This document shows, one piece after another, positions 8,685-17,898 of a stretch of DNA of 64,000 bases (positions are counted from its first letter, which is position 1; each line of letters starts with the position of its first letter). The DNA comes from Granulicella mallensis MP5ACTX8. Lineage in GTDB: Bacteria > Acidobacteriota > Terriglobia > Terriglobales > Acidobacteriaceae. The position numbers and the translations under genes were made by a program. The stretch is taken from positions 5,456,001 to 5,520,000 of the forward strand of contig NC_016631.1 of NCBI RefSeq assembly GCF_000178955.2, given 5' to 3'. Under the pieces are notes generated by a model, which was not told where the DNA came from, made no database searches, and was given only the letters and a program-made list of their open reading frames with translations.

Positions 8685-10916
8685 ATGATAAAGTCTATGA
8701 CGCACCTGTTTCATATCCCAATGCAAACCCCGATTGCCAATTCGAGACTTACCTTCGGGCTCTACGAAGTCGATCTTCAGGCGGGGGAACTTTGGAAAGC
8801 GGGCTTTCGCATCAAGCTGCAGGGACAGCCCTTTAAAGTCCTGACAGCACTTCTTGAACGGCCGGGTCAGGTCGTTACCCGTGAGGAACTCCAACTTCGG
8901 CTTTGGGGAAAAGATACGGTCGTCGATTTCGACCACTCACTGGGCACAGCTATTAATAAGATCCGCGAAGCCCTGGGCGACTCCGCCGAAAATCCCCGCT
9001 TCATTGAAACCCTCGCGAGGCGGGGCTACCGGTTCATCGCGCCTGTCGGCTATGTGCCCGCAGAGGGGACGCCCCAACCTGTCTCCGAACCGGATAAAGA
9101 AGCTGCCTCTACAGAAAGCGCGGCCCCGGCCTTAGCCGCCATCGGAGTTCAGGCGGATTCCCGCTCTTCGGTTGTTCCGGTGATTCAAACCTCAACTGCG
9201 CGGCCCCTCTGGTGGGCGATCGCCTCTGTGGCTCTCGTTTCGGTGGCAGTCGCCGGATACCTCGCAGGCACCTCCCGAGCTACGACGGCGCCACCCCACA
9301 TTACGCAGATCACCCACGACGGCCACCTGGCTCCCAGCGTCAACACCATAGAAAATCACATGGCAAGCGCGACGGACGGCGTTCGTCTGTTTGCCCCGAC
9401 CTTAGAAAACGGCCATGCGGGGCTGGCTGCCGTGTCTCTCTCGGGAGGTTCAGTCACCCCCATGAGCATTCCGCCCGAGGTAGCGAGTCCGGCGCTGGGG
9501 AACATCTCTCCCGATGGCTCTCAGCTGTTACTGCGCGACCATCTCTCGCCGGAGTCCGAGCAACCGCTCTGGATCGTTCCAACGCTTGGCGGTTCGGCCC
9601 TACGCGTGGGGAATATTCTGGCCCACGACGCTACCTGGATGCCCGACGGCAAAGAGATTCTCTACGCCATCGGCAACGATCTCTACCTGACCCACCTGAC
9701 CGGCAACAAGCCCGAACTCTATGCCTCGCTTCCAGGCCGCGCCTTTTGGCTGCGCTGGGAGCCGAACGGCAAGCTGCTTCGGTTCAGCATGATCGACCCC
9801 ATCTCGCACACGCTCTCGCTCTGGCAACTGGCCGCGTCCGATCGCAGGCCGGAGCCCGTGCTCGCGGGATTCAGCAACCCCTCGTCCGAGTGCTGCGGGG
9901 TCTGGGCCAATGGTGGCCGCACCTTCGTCTTTCAGTCCTCGCACGGCGGAAATACCGATCTCTGGAAGCTCTCGGGCGAATCGACAAAGAACCCGGTGCG
10001 CCTGACCGATGGGCCGCTCGAGTTCCAGTCTCCAGTGGCCGCTCCCAACGGCAGCCGCGTCTTCTTCCTGGGAGTCGATGCGCGCTCGGAGCTTGAACGA
10101 GTGACTCCGAATGGCGAACTCGTTCCCGAAAAAGGCTTCCTCTCCTCAGCGGTTCGGGTCGACTACACCCGCGACGGCAAATGGGTCGCCTGGACCGACA
10201 GCGCAGGTCAACTCTGGCGAGCCAACGCAAGCGGTGAAGAGAAGCTGCTGCTTACGCCCGACACCTTCGATGTCTTCCTGGCCCACTGGTCGCCGGACGG
10301 CTCACGACTCGCCCTGATGGCGCGCGAGCCCGGCAAGGCATGGCAGATCTACCTGGTCGGCGCGAACGGCAACGATCTCGCGCCGCTCCTGCAGGAGTCG
10401 CGCAACGCCGCCGATCCCTCCTGGTCGCCCGACGGGCAGTCGCTTGTCTTTGGCCGTATCAACGATGCGATGGGCAAAGAAAACGCCTCGCGCACGCTTC
10501 ATATCTTCCACCTGAAGACGAACCAGATGGAGCAGGTCCCAGCCTCGGATGGCCTCTTCAGTCCGCGCTGGTCCCCGGACGGTCACTACATCGCCGCGCT
10601 CACGCTCGATCAGCGGCAGGTCAAGCTTTACGACGTTGCGGATCATACCTGGAAGGCGCTCTCCGTTCCCTCCGGCGCCGACCCGGTCTGGGCATCCGAC
10701 AGCCGCTCGCTCTACGTGCATGGCTCGCTCGTTCCGGCACAGCCTATCTACCGCGTCAGCATCCCCGATGGCCACGTGCAGGAGATCGTCCGCCTAGCCG
10801 ACTCGCGAGAAAACGATGCGGTTGATTACGTCTTCGGCGGCCTAACTCAGGACAACACCCCCCTGATCCGCGCTCGCATCTTTGCCGGAAACTTCTACTC
10901 GCTCGATCTGAAGTAA
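8685..10916 (+). CDS. Winged-helix transcriptional regulator fused to a periplasmic beta-propeller
   Basis: A 743-aa one-component regulator of CadC-like layout. An OmpR/PhoB-type winged helix (about 22-120, with LARRGYRFIAPV near its end) is followed by a Pro/Ala/Ser linker and one transmembrane helix (about 174-196). A large TolB/WD40-like propeller comes next, with repeats such as WSPDGSRLAL, WSPDGQSLVF and WSPDGHYIAAL. The DNA-binding part is cytoplasmic and the propeller periplasmic. It is divergent from the TonB receptor and upstream of the GH31 gene, so it is the likely local regulator of glucan use. No strong ribosome site marks the first ATG, and starts at codons 5 or 13 are possible. 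Confidence 0.85.
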   Translation: MIKSMTHLFHIPMQTPIANSRLTFGLYEVDLQAGELWKAGFRIKLQGQPFKVLTALLERPGQVVTREELQLRLWGKDTVVDFDHSLGTAINKIREALGDSAENPRFIETLARRGYRFIAPVGYVPAEGTPQPVSEPDKEAASTESAAPALAAIGVQADSRSSVVPVIQTSTARPLWWAIASVALVSVAVAGYLAGTSRATTAPPHITQITHDGHLAPSVNTIENHMASATDGVRLFAPTLENGHAGLAAVSLSGGSVTPMSIPPEVASPALGNISPDGSQLLLRDHLSPESEQPLWIVPTLGGSALRVGNILAHDATWMPDGKEILYAIGNDLYLTHLTGNKPELYASLPGRAFWLRWEPNGKLLRFSMIDPISHTLSLWQLAASDRRPEPVLAGFSNPSSECCGVWANGGRTFVFQSSHGGNTDLWKLSGESTKNPVRLTDGPLEFQSPVAAPNGSRVFFLGVDARSELERVTPNGELVPEKGFLSSAVRVDYTRDGKWVAWTDSAGQLWRANASGEEKLLLTPDTFDVFLAHWSPDGSRLALMAREPGKAWQIYLVGANGNDLAPLLQESRNAADPSWSPDGQSLVFGRINDAMGKENASRTLHIFHLKTNQMEQVPASDGLFSPRWSPDGHYIAALTLDQRQVKLYDVADHTWKALSVPSGADPVWASDSRSLYVHGSLVPAQPIYRVSIPDGHVQEIVRLADSRENDAVDYVFGGLTQDNTPLIRARIFAGNFYSLDLK

Positions 10917-11045
10917 TCCTGCCAGCCCGACCTGCTTAATCCATCCCGTCAAACCACTGATCCTACATCGCTTACCTGTTGACTCAAAAATGAGTAACTG
11001 AGGGAGAACCTTGCATTGCAGTGATCCGCGACGAATGCCGACTCT

Positions 11046-13583
11046 ATGCCCATGTCCGCATTCCTACAGAGGAAGACCACGCTCTGCTTCGCTCTCTCCG
11101 TTCTTGCGCTGGCGAGCTTAAGCGCCGCCGCTCAATCCGCTCCCGCTACCCTTAGCGGATTCCAAGCCACGGCATCGCTTACCGGACTCACCCATACCGC
11201 GAGCGGCATCGAGCTCTCGAATGCGGTCTCAACGTTGAAGATCGACGCCATGCGTCCGGATGTTCTGCGGGTGCGGATCTATCCTAACGGACATCCCGCC
11301 GAAGACGCCTCCTGGGCGGTGCTACCGGAGGCCCGCACATCACGGATTGCCGTGACAGCAGAAGACGCAGGCTTCAGCACCTCAGCACTCCGGATAGCGG
11401 TGGACGCTGAGCTGCGCATCGTTGTGTCCGACCTTGCCGGCAACGTGCTGCAAAGAGACGCCGCACCGGCCGCGTGGGATGGAACGGGATTCAAAGTCAG
11501 CAAGCAGAAGACCGGCGACGACCACTTCTTCGGCCTGGGCGATAAGCCCGGTCCGCTCGACCGCGCCGGGGAGTCCTTCGTCATGTGGAACACCGACAGC
11601 TTCGGCTGGCAGGAGTCCACCGACCCCATCTACAAGTCGATTCCCTTCTTCCTGGAGATGCACGGCGGTCGGAGCATCGGTGTTCTCTTCGACAACACCT
11701 TCCGCACCTACTTCGACTTCGGCCACGAACGCGCCGACCGCTATACGTTCAGCGCTCCGGACGGCCCGCTCGACTACTACCTGCTCTACGGACCGGAGCC
11801 GAAACGCGTCATCGAGACCTATGCCTGGCTCACCGGCCCGACACCGCTGCCGCCGCTCTGGGCGCTTGGCTTTCAGCAGTCGCGCTATACCTATATCCCG
11901 CGCACCAAAGTGGAAGAGATCGCCTCCCGCCTGCGCGCCGACAAGATTCCTTCGGACGCTATCTATCTCGACATCGACTATCAGGATCACAACCGCCCCT
12001 TTACCGTCGACCAAGGGAGTTACCCCGACTTTCCCGGCCTCATCCACGAGCTTGCCGCAGAGCACCTCCACACGGTACTCATCACCGATCCGCATATCGC
12101 CAACCTGCCCCATCAGGGATATAAAGCCTACGACACCGGCGAGGCGGGCGACCACTTCGTGAAACGCAACGGAGAGAACTATGTCGGCCCCGTTTGGCCC
12201 GGGCCCTCCGTCTTTCCCGACTTCACTCGCCAGCAGACGCGCGCCTGGTGGGGCACCCTCTACAAGGACTTCGTCGCCGATGGCGTCGCAGGCTTCTGGA
12301 ACGATATGAACGAGCCCGCGGTCTTCACCTATCCCACCAAGACCATGCCCGACGACGTGAAATACCGCATCGACGAGCCTGGCTTCTCACCGCGCACAAC
12401 AACGCATCTCGAGATTCACAACATCTACGGCCTGGAGAACTCACGCGGCACACGGGAGGGCCTGCTCGCACTGCAGCCGAATGTGCGACCCTTTGTGCTG
12501 ACCCGCGCTAGCTATGCCGGAGGCCAGCGCTACGCCGCGACGTGGACCGGCGATAACTCCTCGACCTGGAACCACCTTCGCCAGACCACGCCACAGCTTC
12601 TCAACCTCGGCCTCAGCGGCTTCTCTATGTCCGGTGCGGACGTTGGCGGCTTTGCGGGTTCTCCTTCGCCCGAGCTGCTGACGCGCTGGCTGGTGCTGGC
12701 GGCGTTTCAGCCCATCGACCGCAGCCACGCCGCGAAAGGCACACGCGACCACGAGCCCTGGGTCGACGGCCCGGAGCAGGAGAACATTCGCCGCCGTTAC
12801 ATCGAAGAGCGCTACCGGCTGATGCCCTATCTCTACACCACGGCCGAAGAAACCTCGCACGACGGTGTGCCGATCCTCCGCCCCCTCTTCCTGGAGTTCC
12901 CGCACGCAGCAAGCGATAGCCATCCGCTCGATCAGGACGCGCCGGGCGAGTTCTTCTTCGGCCCGTCGATTCTGGTTGCCGCCTCGCCTTCGCCGGAAGA
13001 GGTCGCACCTTACACGGTCGTCCTGCCGTCAGGGCTTTGGTACAACTACTGGACCGGAGAGAAGCTCGATCGTCGTGCGCCGCTCGGCTCACGCGATCTC
13101 GAAATCCGCGACCCGACCGTGACCGATACTCCTGCGTTGCAGCCCATCATGGTGCAGCCCAGCCTGGGAGAACTGCCCCTCTACGTTCGCGCAGGCTCGA
13201 TCATCCCCATGCAGCCGCTGGTTCAGTCCACCGAAGAAAAGCCCAGCGGGCCGCTCACACTGCGCGTCTTTCCCGGCGACAACTGCCATGGCGATCTCTA
13301 CCAGGATGACGGCAAGAGCTTTGACTATCGCAAGGGTGCTTACCTGCGGCTGCACTTCACATGCAATGTCGAGGCAGATGGTTCGTTGACCGTCACGATT
13401 CCCAAACGCGAAGGCAGCTTCACGCCCTGGTGGACAGCGTTTCGGATCGAGGCTGTGGGCTGGACGCCTTCGGCGACGCAAGCCGTTGTTGGAGGGCATC
13501 GTTCTACGCTCGAGCATACGACGTTGGGGTGGGCTGTGACGATTGGCGATAACGGCAAGCCGCAGACGGTTGTGTTGCGGTAG
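11046..13583 (+). CDS. Secreted GH31 alpha-glucosidase
   Basis: An 845-aa glycoside hydrolase with a signal peptide (about 1-30), an N-terminal beta-sandwich, a catalytic barrel and C-terminal beta domains. The GH31 nucleophile motif WNDMNEP is present (D420), and TGDNSSTW carries the likely acid/base D503. GSYPDFP, AGFWNDMN and GGFAGSP are typical for the family. It likely releases glucose from maltodextrins made by the nearby GH13 enzyme. It follows the propeller regulator after 129 bp, which contain no clear terminator. The alternative start at codon 3 gives almost the same protein. Confidence 0.9.
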   Translation: MPMSAFLQRKTTLCFALSVLALASLSAAAQSAPATLSGFQATASLTGLTHTASGIELSNAVSTLKIDAMRPDVLRVRIYPNGHPAEDASWAVLPEARTSRIAVTAEDAGFSTSALRIAVDAELRIVVSDLAGNVLQRDAAPAAWDGTGFKVSKQKTGDDHFFGLGDKPGPLDRAGESFVMWNTDSFGWQESTDPIYKSIPFFLEMHGGRSIGVLFDNTFRTYFDFGHERADRYTFSAPDGPLDYYLLYGPEPKRVIETYAWLTGPTPLPPLWALGFQQSRYTYIPRTKVEEIASRLRADKIPSDAIYLDIDYQDHNRPFTVDQGSYPDFPGLIHELAAEHLHTVLITDPHIANLPHQGYKAYDTGEAGDHFVKRNGENYVGPVWPGPSVFPDFTRQQTRAWWGTLYKDFVADGVAGFWNDMNEPAVFTYPTKTMPDDVKYRIDEPGFSPRTTTHLEIHNIYGLENSRGTREGLLALQPNVRPFVLTRASYAGGQRYAATWTGDNSSTWNHLRQTTPQLLNLGLSGFSMSGADVGGFAGSPSPELLTRWLVLAAFQPIDRSHAAKGTRDHEPWVDGPEQENIRRRYIEERYRLMPYLYTTAEETSHDGVPILRPLFLEFPHAASDSHPLDQDAPGEFFFGPSILVAASPSPEEVAPYTVVLPSGLWYNYWTGEKLDRRAPLGSRDLEIRDPTVTDTPALQPIMVQPSLGELPLYVRAGSIIPMQPLVQSTEEKPSGPLTLRVFPGDNCHGDLYQDDGKSFDYRKGAYLRLHFTCNVEADGSLTVTIPKREGSFTPWWTAFRIEAVGWTPSATQAVVGGHRSTLEHTTLGWAVTIGDNGKPQTVVLR

Positions 13584-13623
13584 CGTCCTGAGTTGTTTGT
13601 TGAATTTTGTCCCCCCACAGAGA

Positions 13624-13844
13624 CGTCATCCTGAGCATAGCGCCTCGCGTTTTTTGCGAGGTGCGGAGTCGAAGGACCCCGAAAGACTTGATCTCACCCA
13701 GGAGGTTGGGACCTTTTCCCGCACGAGAGTTCAGGCTCGAGCGCTCGAGGTAGAGAAACTCCAAAGGGCATAGGCAAGAGGTCAACCCTCGGGGTCCTTC
13801 GACTACGCGTCCCCAAAGGCCGGGACGCTCCGCTCAGGATGACG
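13624..13844. repeat. Dispersed palindromic intergenic repeat, copy 1
   Basis: A 221-bp element bounded by a perfect 13-bp inverted repeat (CGTCATCCTGAGC at 13624-13636, complement at 13832-13844). A second nested inverted pair lies inside (GGAGTCGAAGGACCCCGA and its near-complement CTCGGGGTCCTTCGACT). The reverse complement resembles the element at 45675-45888 along most of its length. It fills most of the 393-bp gap between convergent genes. Confidence 0.85.
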
Positions 13845-13976
13845 ATTCGGCGAGGAGACGTAAAGCAAAGCTATGGGAGCCGTAGCCTGATGCTGAAGCA
13901 TCAGGGAACGCGCTTCGCGCCGAATCAAACTCAATATCCGGACAGGGTGACACGTCTTGGCCAGCGACAACACACC

Positions 13977-15122
13977 CTAAGGCTTGTCCGCAGGCGGCGT
14001 TGTAACCGTCGTATCGCCATCCACCCAATAACTACTTCTCGCCTGAACGACAAGATCGGAATAGTTCTTGAGCTGCAGCGTGACGGAATGCAGCCCCGGA
14101 TGCGGCGACTGCGGATGGAAGCTCAGAACGTAGCGATTCGGGATGTGGTTGGAGATCGTAAAGAGGTCACGCTGCAGGGTCTTGGCGTCCTTGTACTTGA
14201 AGTGCTCGCCGCCTGTAAATTTGGCGACGTTCTCGGACGCATTCGAGCGCATCGCGTTGGTCGCGGCAATCACGGCCATCTTGATCAGCCGCAGGGGAGG
14301 AGCCAGTTCCGCGAAGCAGTCAAAGTTCTGCGTTGCGCGGCCTTCATAGGTAGCGGGGTCCTGGTTCGGGTCTTTGCTGAAGCATCCATGCGGAGGCCCA
14401 GGCTCATTAGAGCTAAACTTGGAAGCCTCGTGCTTGATCTCGGCCTTGGTGCTCGCGAAGCCCACGCTGTAGATGGCGGTGTTGGTATCGCTGATCGCCT
14501 TTAGCGCGTCTTCGAGCTTCGTGTGGCTGCCGTGATCGATCGTCTCGCTCAACAGAAGAATGGCGCGCCGGTAGGTCGTCGGCTGCTTGCGCAGCATGTC
14601 GACCGCGTAAGAGAGCGCGTCGAAGATAGCCCCCTTCTGGTCGCCCGGATCGAGGTCGGCGAGCACGCCGGCCGCGCCATCGATATTGCGGGTGAAGTTC
14701 TGAAGCAGCTGCGGTTCGCTATCGAAACCGACAACGGCCACCCGATGCTCGATACCGCCCAGCATGTTGTCGAGCATCGGTGCGAGGTCGCGATAGTCCT
14801 GGAGGTGCTGGGCGCCATCGCTGCCCGTCTCGACGAGAACGACCAGAGCCAGGGGTTGACTGCCGGAGTCTTCCTCCAGCGAAAGCTTCTGCTCGACCCC
14901 GTCGTCCGTGAGCACAAAGTCATCGGCTTTGAGCGTATAGACGAGCTGCCCTGATTTCGTTCTAACGAGCGCCGGAACAAGCACCAGCGTCGAGTGCACA
15001 GTAAGGGTCGCAGTCTGCGAGTCCGGCTGCTGCTCGGGTTGCGGAGTGGGGGGCGCAGGGGTCTGTGCCAGCAGGGCTGGCATTCCCAGAAGCGCGACGG
15101 CGGCAAGGAGCTTCATGAACAC
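13977..15122 (-). CDS. Acidobacterial VWFA-related secreted protein
   Basis: A 381-aa protein with a signal peptide (about 1-20), a Pro/Gln-rich spacer, and a von Willebrand factor A-like domain of the type recurrent in acidobacteria. The usual metal-site motif DxSxS is replaced by ETGSD (E98-D102), so metal-dependent adhesion may be lost or altered. The ILLLSETIDHGS stretch matches a later VWA strand. It ends beside a palindromic repeat and is divergent from tdh. Its function is not known. The family assignment rests on the N-terminal pattern (LVLVPALVRTKSGQLV, then LKADDFVLTDDGVEQ). Confidence 0.8.
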   Translation of the reverse strand: MFMKLLAAVALLGMPALLAQTPAPPTPQPEQQPDSQTATLTVHSTLVLVPALVRTKSGQLVYTLKADDFVLTDDGVEQKLSLEEDSGSQPLALVVLVETGSDGAQHLQDYRDLAPMLDNMLGGIEHRVAVVGFDSEPQLLQNFTRNIDGAAGVLADLDPGDQKGAIFDALSYAVDMLRKQPTTYRRAILLLSETIDHGSHTKLEDALKAISDTNTAIYSVGFASTKAEIKHEASKFSSNEPGPPHGCFSKDPNQDPATYEGRATQNFDCFAELAPPLRLIKMAVIAATNAMRSNASENVAKFTGGEHFKYKDAKTLQRDLFTISNHIPNRYVLSFHPQSPHPGLHSVTLQLKNYSDLVVQARSSYWVDGDTTVTTPPADKP

Positions 15123-15308
15123 GCTGGAGTCAGTGTAAACGGAGATACCTTCTGTCCCTTAAATCCACGGCAGGCAAAATAGTCATCTATCGCTAAACGG
15201 TTTTCAATCTTGCATCTCCCCACTGGCATCGTGCCAGAAAGGGGGTACCATAGAATGTTTGCCGCTCGCCCCGCTATTTGAGTCAATCGAGGAGTAACAA
15301 AGAACATC

Positions 15309-16358
15309 ATGATTCCGAAGACCATGCAGGCCCTTGTAAAAGCAACCGCCGCACCAGGAATGGAGATGCGCGAGATGCCGGTTCCAGCCCTTGGAGCCAG
15401 CGATGTACTCGTTGCCGTAGAGACAGCCTCCGTCTGTGGCACCGACCTGCACATCTATCACTGGGACGAGTGGGCCCAGGCCCGCATCAAGCCTCCCTAC
15501 ATTCCGGGCCATGAGTTCTGCGGCACCGTGGCGGCTATCGGCGAACTGGTACAGGACGTCCAAGTGGGCGACTTCGTCTCCGCCGAGATGCACGTTGCCT
15601 GCGGCCACTGCCTGCAATGCCGCAGCGGACAGGCGCATGTCTGCCAGTTCGTGAAGATCCTCGGCGTCGATGCCGATGGAGCCTTCGCCGATTACGTCCG
15701 CATTCCAGCAACGAACATCTGGAAGCTCAGCCCGGCGATTCCGCGCGACTTCGGCTCGCTCTTCGATCCGTTTGGGAACGCGGTACATACGGTCCTGTCA
15801 GGACCCATCGCCGGACAGACGGTCGCAGTCACCGGGTGCGGCCCCATTGGGCTGTTCTCGATCGCCGTGGCCAAGGCCTGCGGCGCGGCGCATATCTTTG
15901 CCATCGAACCGAATGCGCAACGCCGGGAACTCGCTCGGCGCATGGGAGCCCGCACCCTGCTGGATCCCGCAAGCGGAGATATCGAGCAGCAGGTAAAGAC
16001 CGCGACCGGCGGCAACGGTGTCGATGTGCTGCTGGAGATGTCAGGCCATCCCTCTGCGATCGCTCAGGGTTTCCGTCTGCTGCGCATGGGCGGACGCGCG
16101 TCGCTGCTGGGCATTCCGTCGCGTCCCGTGGAGATCGATCTTGCCAACGCCGTCATCTTCAAGGGGGCGACAGTGCACGGCATCAACGGACGCAAGATGT
16201 ATGAGACCTGGTTCCAGGCCGAGGCGCTGCTGCGCGAGAGCGCCATCGATCTCGCGCCGGTCATCACACATCGGCTCCCTCTGGCGCGGTTCGACGAGGC
16301 CATGCACCTGCTCGAATCGGGCGAGGCGAGCAAGATTCTGTTGACGGTAAAGCGGTAG
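15309..16358 (+). CDS. tdh: L-threonine 3-dehydrogenase
   Basis: A 349-aa zinc-dependent medium-chain dehydrogenase that oxidises L-threonine to 2-amino-3-ketobutyrate with NAD+. Catalytic-zinc ligands are C43 (SVCGTDLHIYHWDEW, typical of threonine dehydrogenase) and H68-E69 (GHEFCG). The structural zinc cysteines are C98, C101, C104 and C112. The Rossmann motif GCGPIG lies near residue 178. The length is normal for the family. Kbl, which uses the product, is encoded on the same strand at 19013 but is separated by two genes and palindromic DNA, so the pathway is split here rather than in the usual tdh-kbl operon. Confidence 0.92.
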   Translation: MIPKTMQALVKATAAPGMEMREMPVPALGASDVLVAVETASVCGTDLHIYHWDEWAQARIKPPYIPGHEFCGTVAAIGELVQDVQVGDFVSAEMHVACGHCLQCRSGQAHVCQFVKILGVDADGAFADYVRIPATNIWKLSPAIPRDFGSLFDPFGNAVHTVLSGPIAGQTVAVTGCGPIGLFSIAVAKACGAAHIFAIEPNAQRRELARRMGARTLLDPASGDIEQQVKTATGGNGVDVLLEMSGHPSAIAQGFRLLRMGGRASLLGIPSRPVEIDLANAVIFKGATVHGINGRKMYETWFQAEALLRESAIDLAPVITHRLPLARFDEAMHLLESGEASKILLTVKR

Positions 16359-16401
16359 AGCAATTTCAGGCAGTGCGTGCTCTAAGGTCGGATCACCCTA
16401 A

Positions 16402-16555
16402 CATTGTCATCTCGACCGAAGCATGATGGCTTTATCGTCATGCGAAGTGGAGAGACCTGCAGTTTGTCTGTACGGGCTATGGTGCCTGCACGGGCAAGCT
16501 GCAGGTCTCTCCGCTACGGCGGCAAAAAGCGCCGCCTCCGGTCGAGATGACAATG
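16402..16555. repeat. Palindromic intergenic element with nested arms
   Basis: The outer arms CATTGTCATCTCGACCG (16402-16418) and their exact reverse complement (16539-16555) enclose inner arms related to GAGAGACCTGCAG and CTGCAGGTCTCTCC. It fills most of the tdh to alginate-lyase gap and has no coding potential. The arm sequence differs from the CGTCATCCTGAGC family. Confidence 0.8.
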
Positions 16556-16625
16556 CAGAGGATAATCGAAAAGAACCGCAGCATTACAAATGTCTCATTC
16601 AAGCGCGTGACAAGAGCATAAGAAA

Positions 16626-17828
16626 ATGAATAAGCTGCTCTGCATGAGATTCATTGCTTGCGTCATTCTCTTCGCCCTGGGTGTGCCGGCTCTTGTTGCA
16701 CAGGCACCCAAACCGCGCGTCTTTCTTATCAACGCCTCTGCTCTAATTCATGAAAAACAGCATCCCAACACAGACCTCCTGAAGCTGGTGCGGAAGGACG
16801 CAGATGCGGCGCTGCAGACTCCGCCCTTGACCATCACAGTCAAAACGAAGACTCCACCCAGCGGCGACAAGCACGACTACATGAGCATGGCTCGCTACTG
16901 GTGGCCTAATCCGAATACCAAGGATCACCTGCCGTACGTGCGGCACGATGGCCTATCGAACCCCGAGATCAAAGGCATCACCGACCACGAGCTTCTGGAC
17001 CGTGTAGCCGCAAGTTCGCGAGCACTGGCTCTGGGCTGGTACCTGACCGGCGATGAGCGCTATGCCGCCCACGCGACCCTGCTGCTGCGCACGTTCTTTC
17101 TCGACAAGGCGACAGCAATGAATCCGAACCTGGAGTTTGCACAATACGTCGCGGGCGTGAACACGGGCCGAGGCACTGGCGTCCTCGATGCACGAGGCCT
17201 CTCGATCGCAGTCGATGCAGTAGGCATGCTCGCTGGATCGAAGAGCTGGACGCCCGAAGATCAGGCCGCGCTACAACACTGGTTCGGCGAGTACTACACC
17301 TGGCTCACGACTTCGAAGAATGGCAAAGAAGAAGCTGCTGCCGCGAATAATCATGGCTCCTGGTATGCGGTGCAAGCCGCATCGATTGCCATGTTCCTGA
17401 GCAAGACCGATGACGCGCAGAAGATTGCGGAGCGGGTGCGCGATCAGCGGATTCCCTCGCAGTTCGATGCGCAGGGCATGCAGAAGTATGAGCTCGCGCG
17501 GACCAACTCGTTCTCTTACAGCGCCTTCAATCTGGATGCCCTGACGAACCTCGCAGCAATTGTTGCTCCTACCGGCATCGACCTCTACAAGCCGGTGAAA
17601 CCGGGCGCGCCGGGCATTCTGACAGGAGTCGATGCCCTGCTGCCCTACGACGCACAACATCCGTGGCCGCACGATCAAATCAGCAAGGGCAAGGAAGATT
17701 CTCTCTGCCCCGCTCTGATTCGTACCGCAGCGCATACACAGGATGCAAAGTACGCCGAGGCTGAGAGACGGTTCGACTGCAAGCAGACAGCAGTAACACT
17801 GCTTGAATCGCCCACCCGCTCAAACTAA
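16626..17828 (+). CDS. Secreted alginate-lyase-family protein
   Basis: A 400-aa protein with a signal peptide (about 1-26) and an all-alpha toroid of the alginate lyase (PF05426-like) family. Visible signatures are DYMSMARYWWPNP (84-96), GRGTGVLDARGL, and NNHGSWY with N241, N242 and H243, matching the catalytic Asn-His of family 5 and related lyases. It probably cleaves an uronate-containing polysaccharide in the periplasm. True substrate is uncertain because many homologues do not act on alginate. No carbohydrate transporter adjoins it. An alternative start at codon 7 is possible. Confidence 0.8.
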   Translation: MNKLLCMRFIACVILFALGVPALVAQAPKPRVFLINASALIHEKQHPNTDLLKLVRKDADAALQTPPLTITVKTKTPPSGDKHDYMSMARYWWPNPNTKDHLPYVRHDGLSNPEIKGITDHELLDRVAASSRALALGWYLTGDERYAAHATLLLRTFFLDKATAMNPNLEFAQYVAGVNTGRGTGVLDARGLSIAVDAVGMLAGSKSWTPEDQAALQHWFGEYYTWLTTSKNGKEEAAAANNHGSWYAVQAASIAMFLSKTDDAQKIAERVRDQRIPSQFDAQGMQKYELARTNSFSYSAFNLDALTNLAAIVAPTGIDLYKPVKPGAPGILTGVDALLPYDAQHPWPHDQISKGKEDSLCPALIRTAAHTQDAKYAEAERRFDCKQTAVTLLESPTRSN

Positions 17829-17893
17829 CTGAAGGTGCAAACGCAACGAGGCCGCCTGTGCAGGCGGCCTCGTTGCGTTTTGTACCTTCAGTT
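17827..17893. terminator. Bidirectional intrinsic terminator with extended arms
   Basis: The core 19-bp stem (17840-17858 with 17861-17879) has a 2-nt loop and T-runs on both strands. It is extended by AACTGAAGGT (17827-17836, overlapping the upstream stop) pairing with 17884-17893. It separates convergent genes. Confidence 0.85.
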
Positions 17894-17898
17894 TTGCG

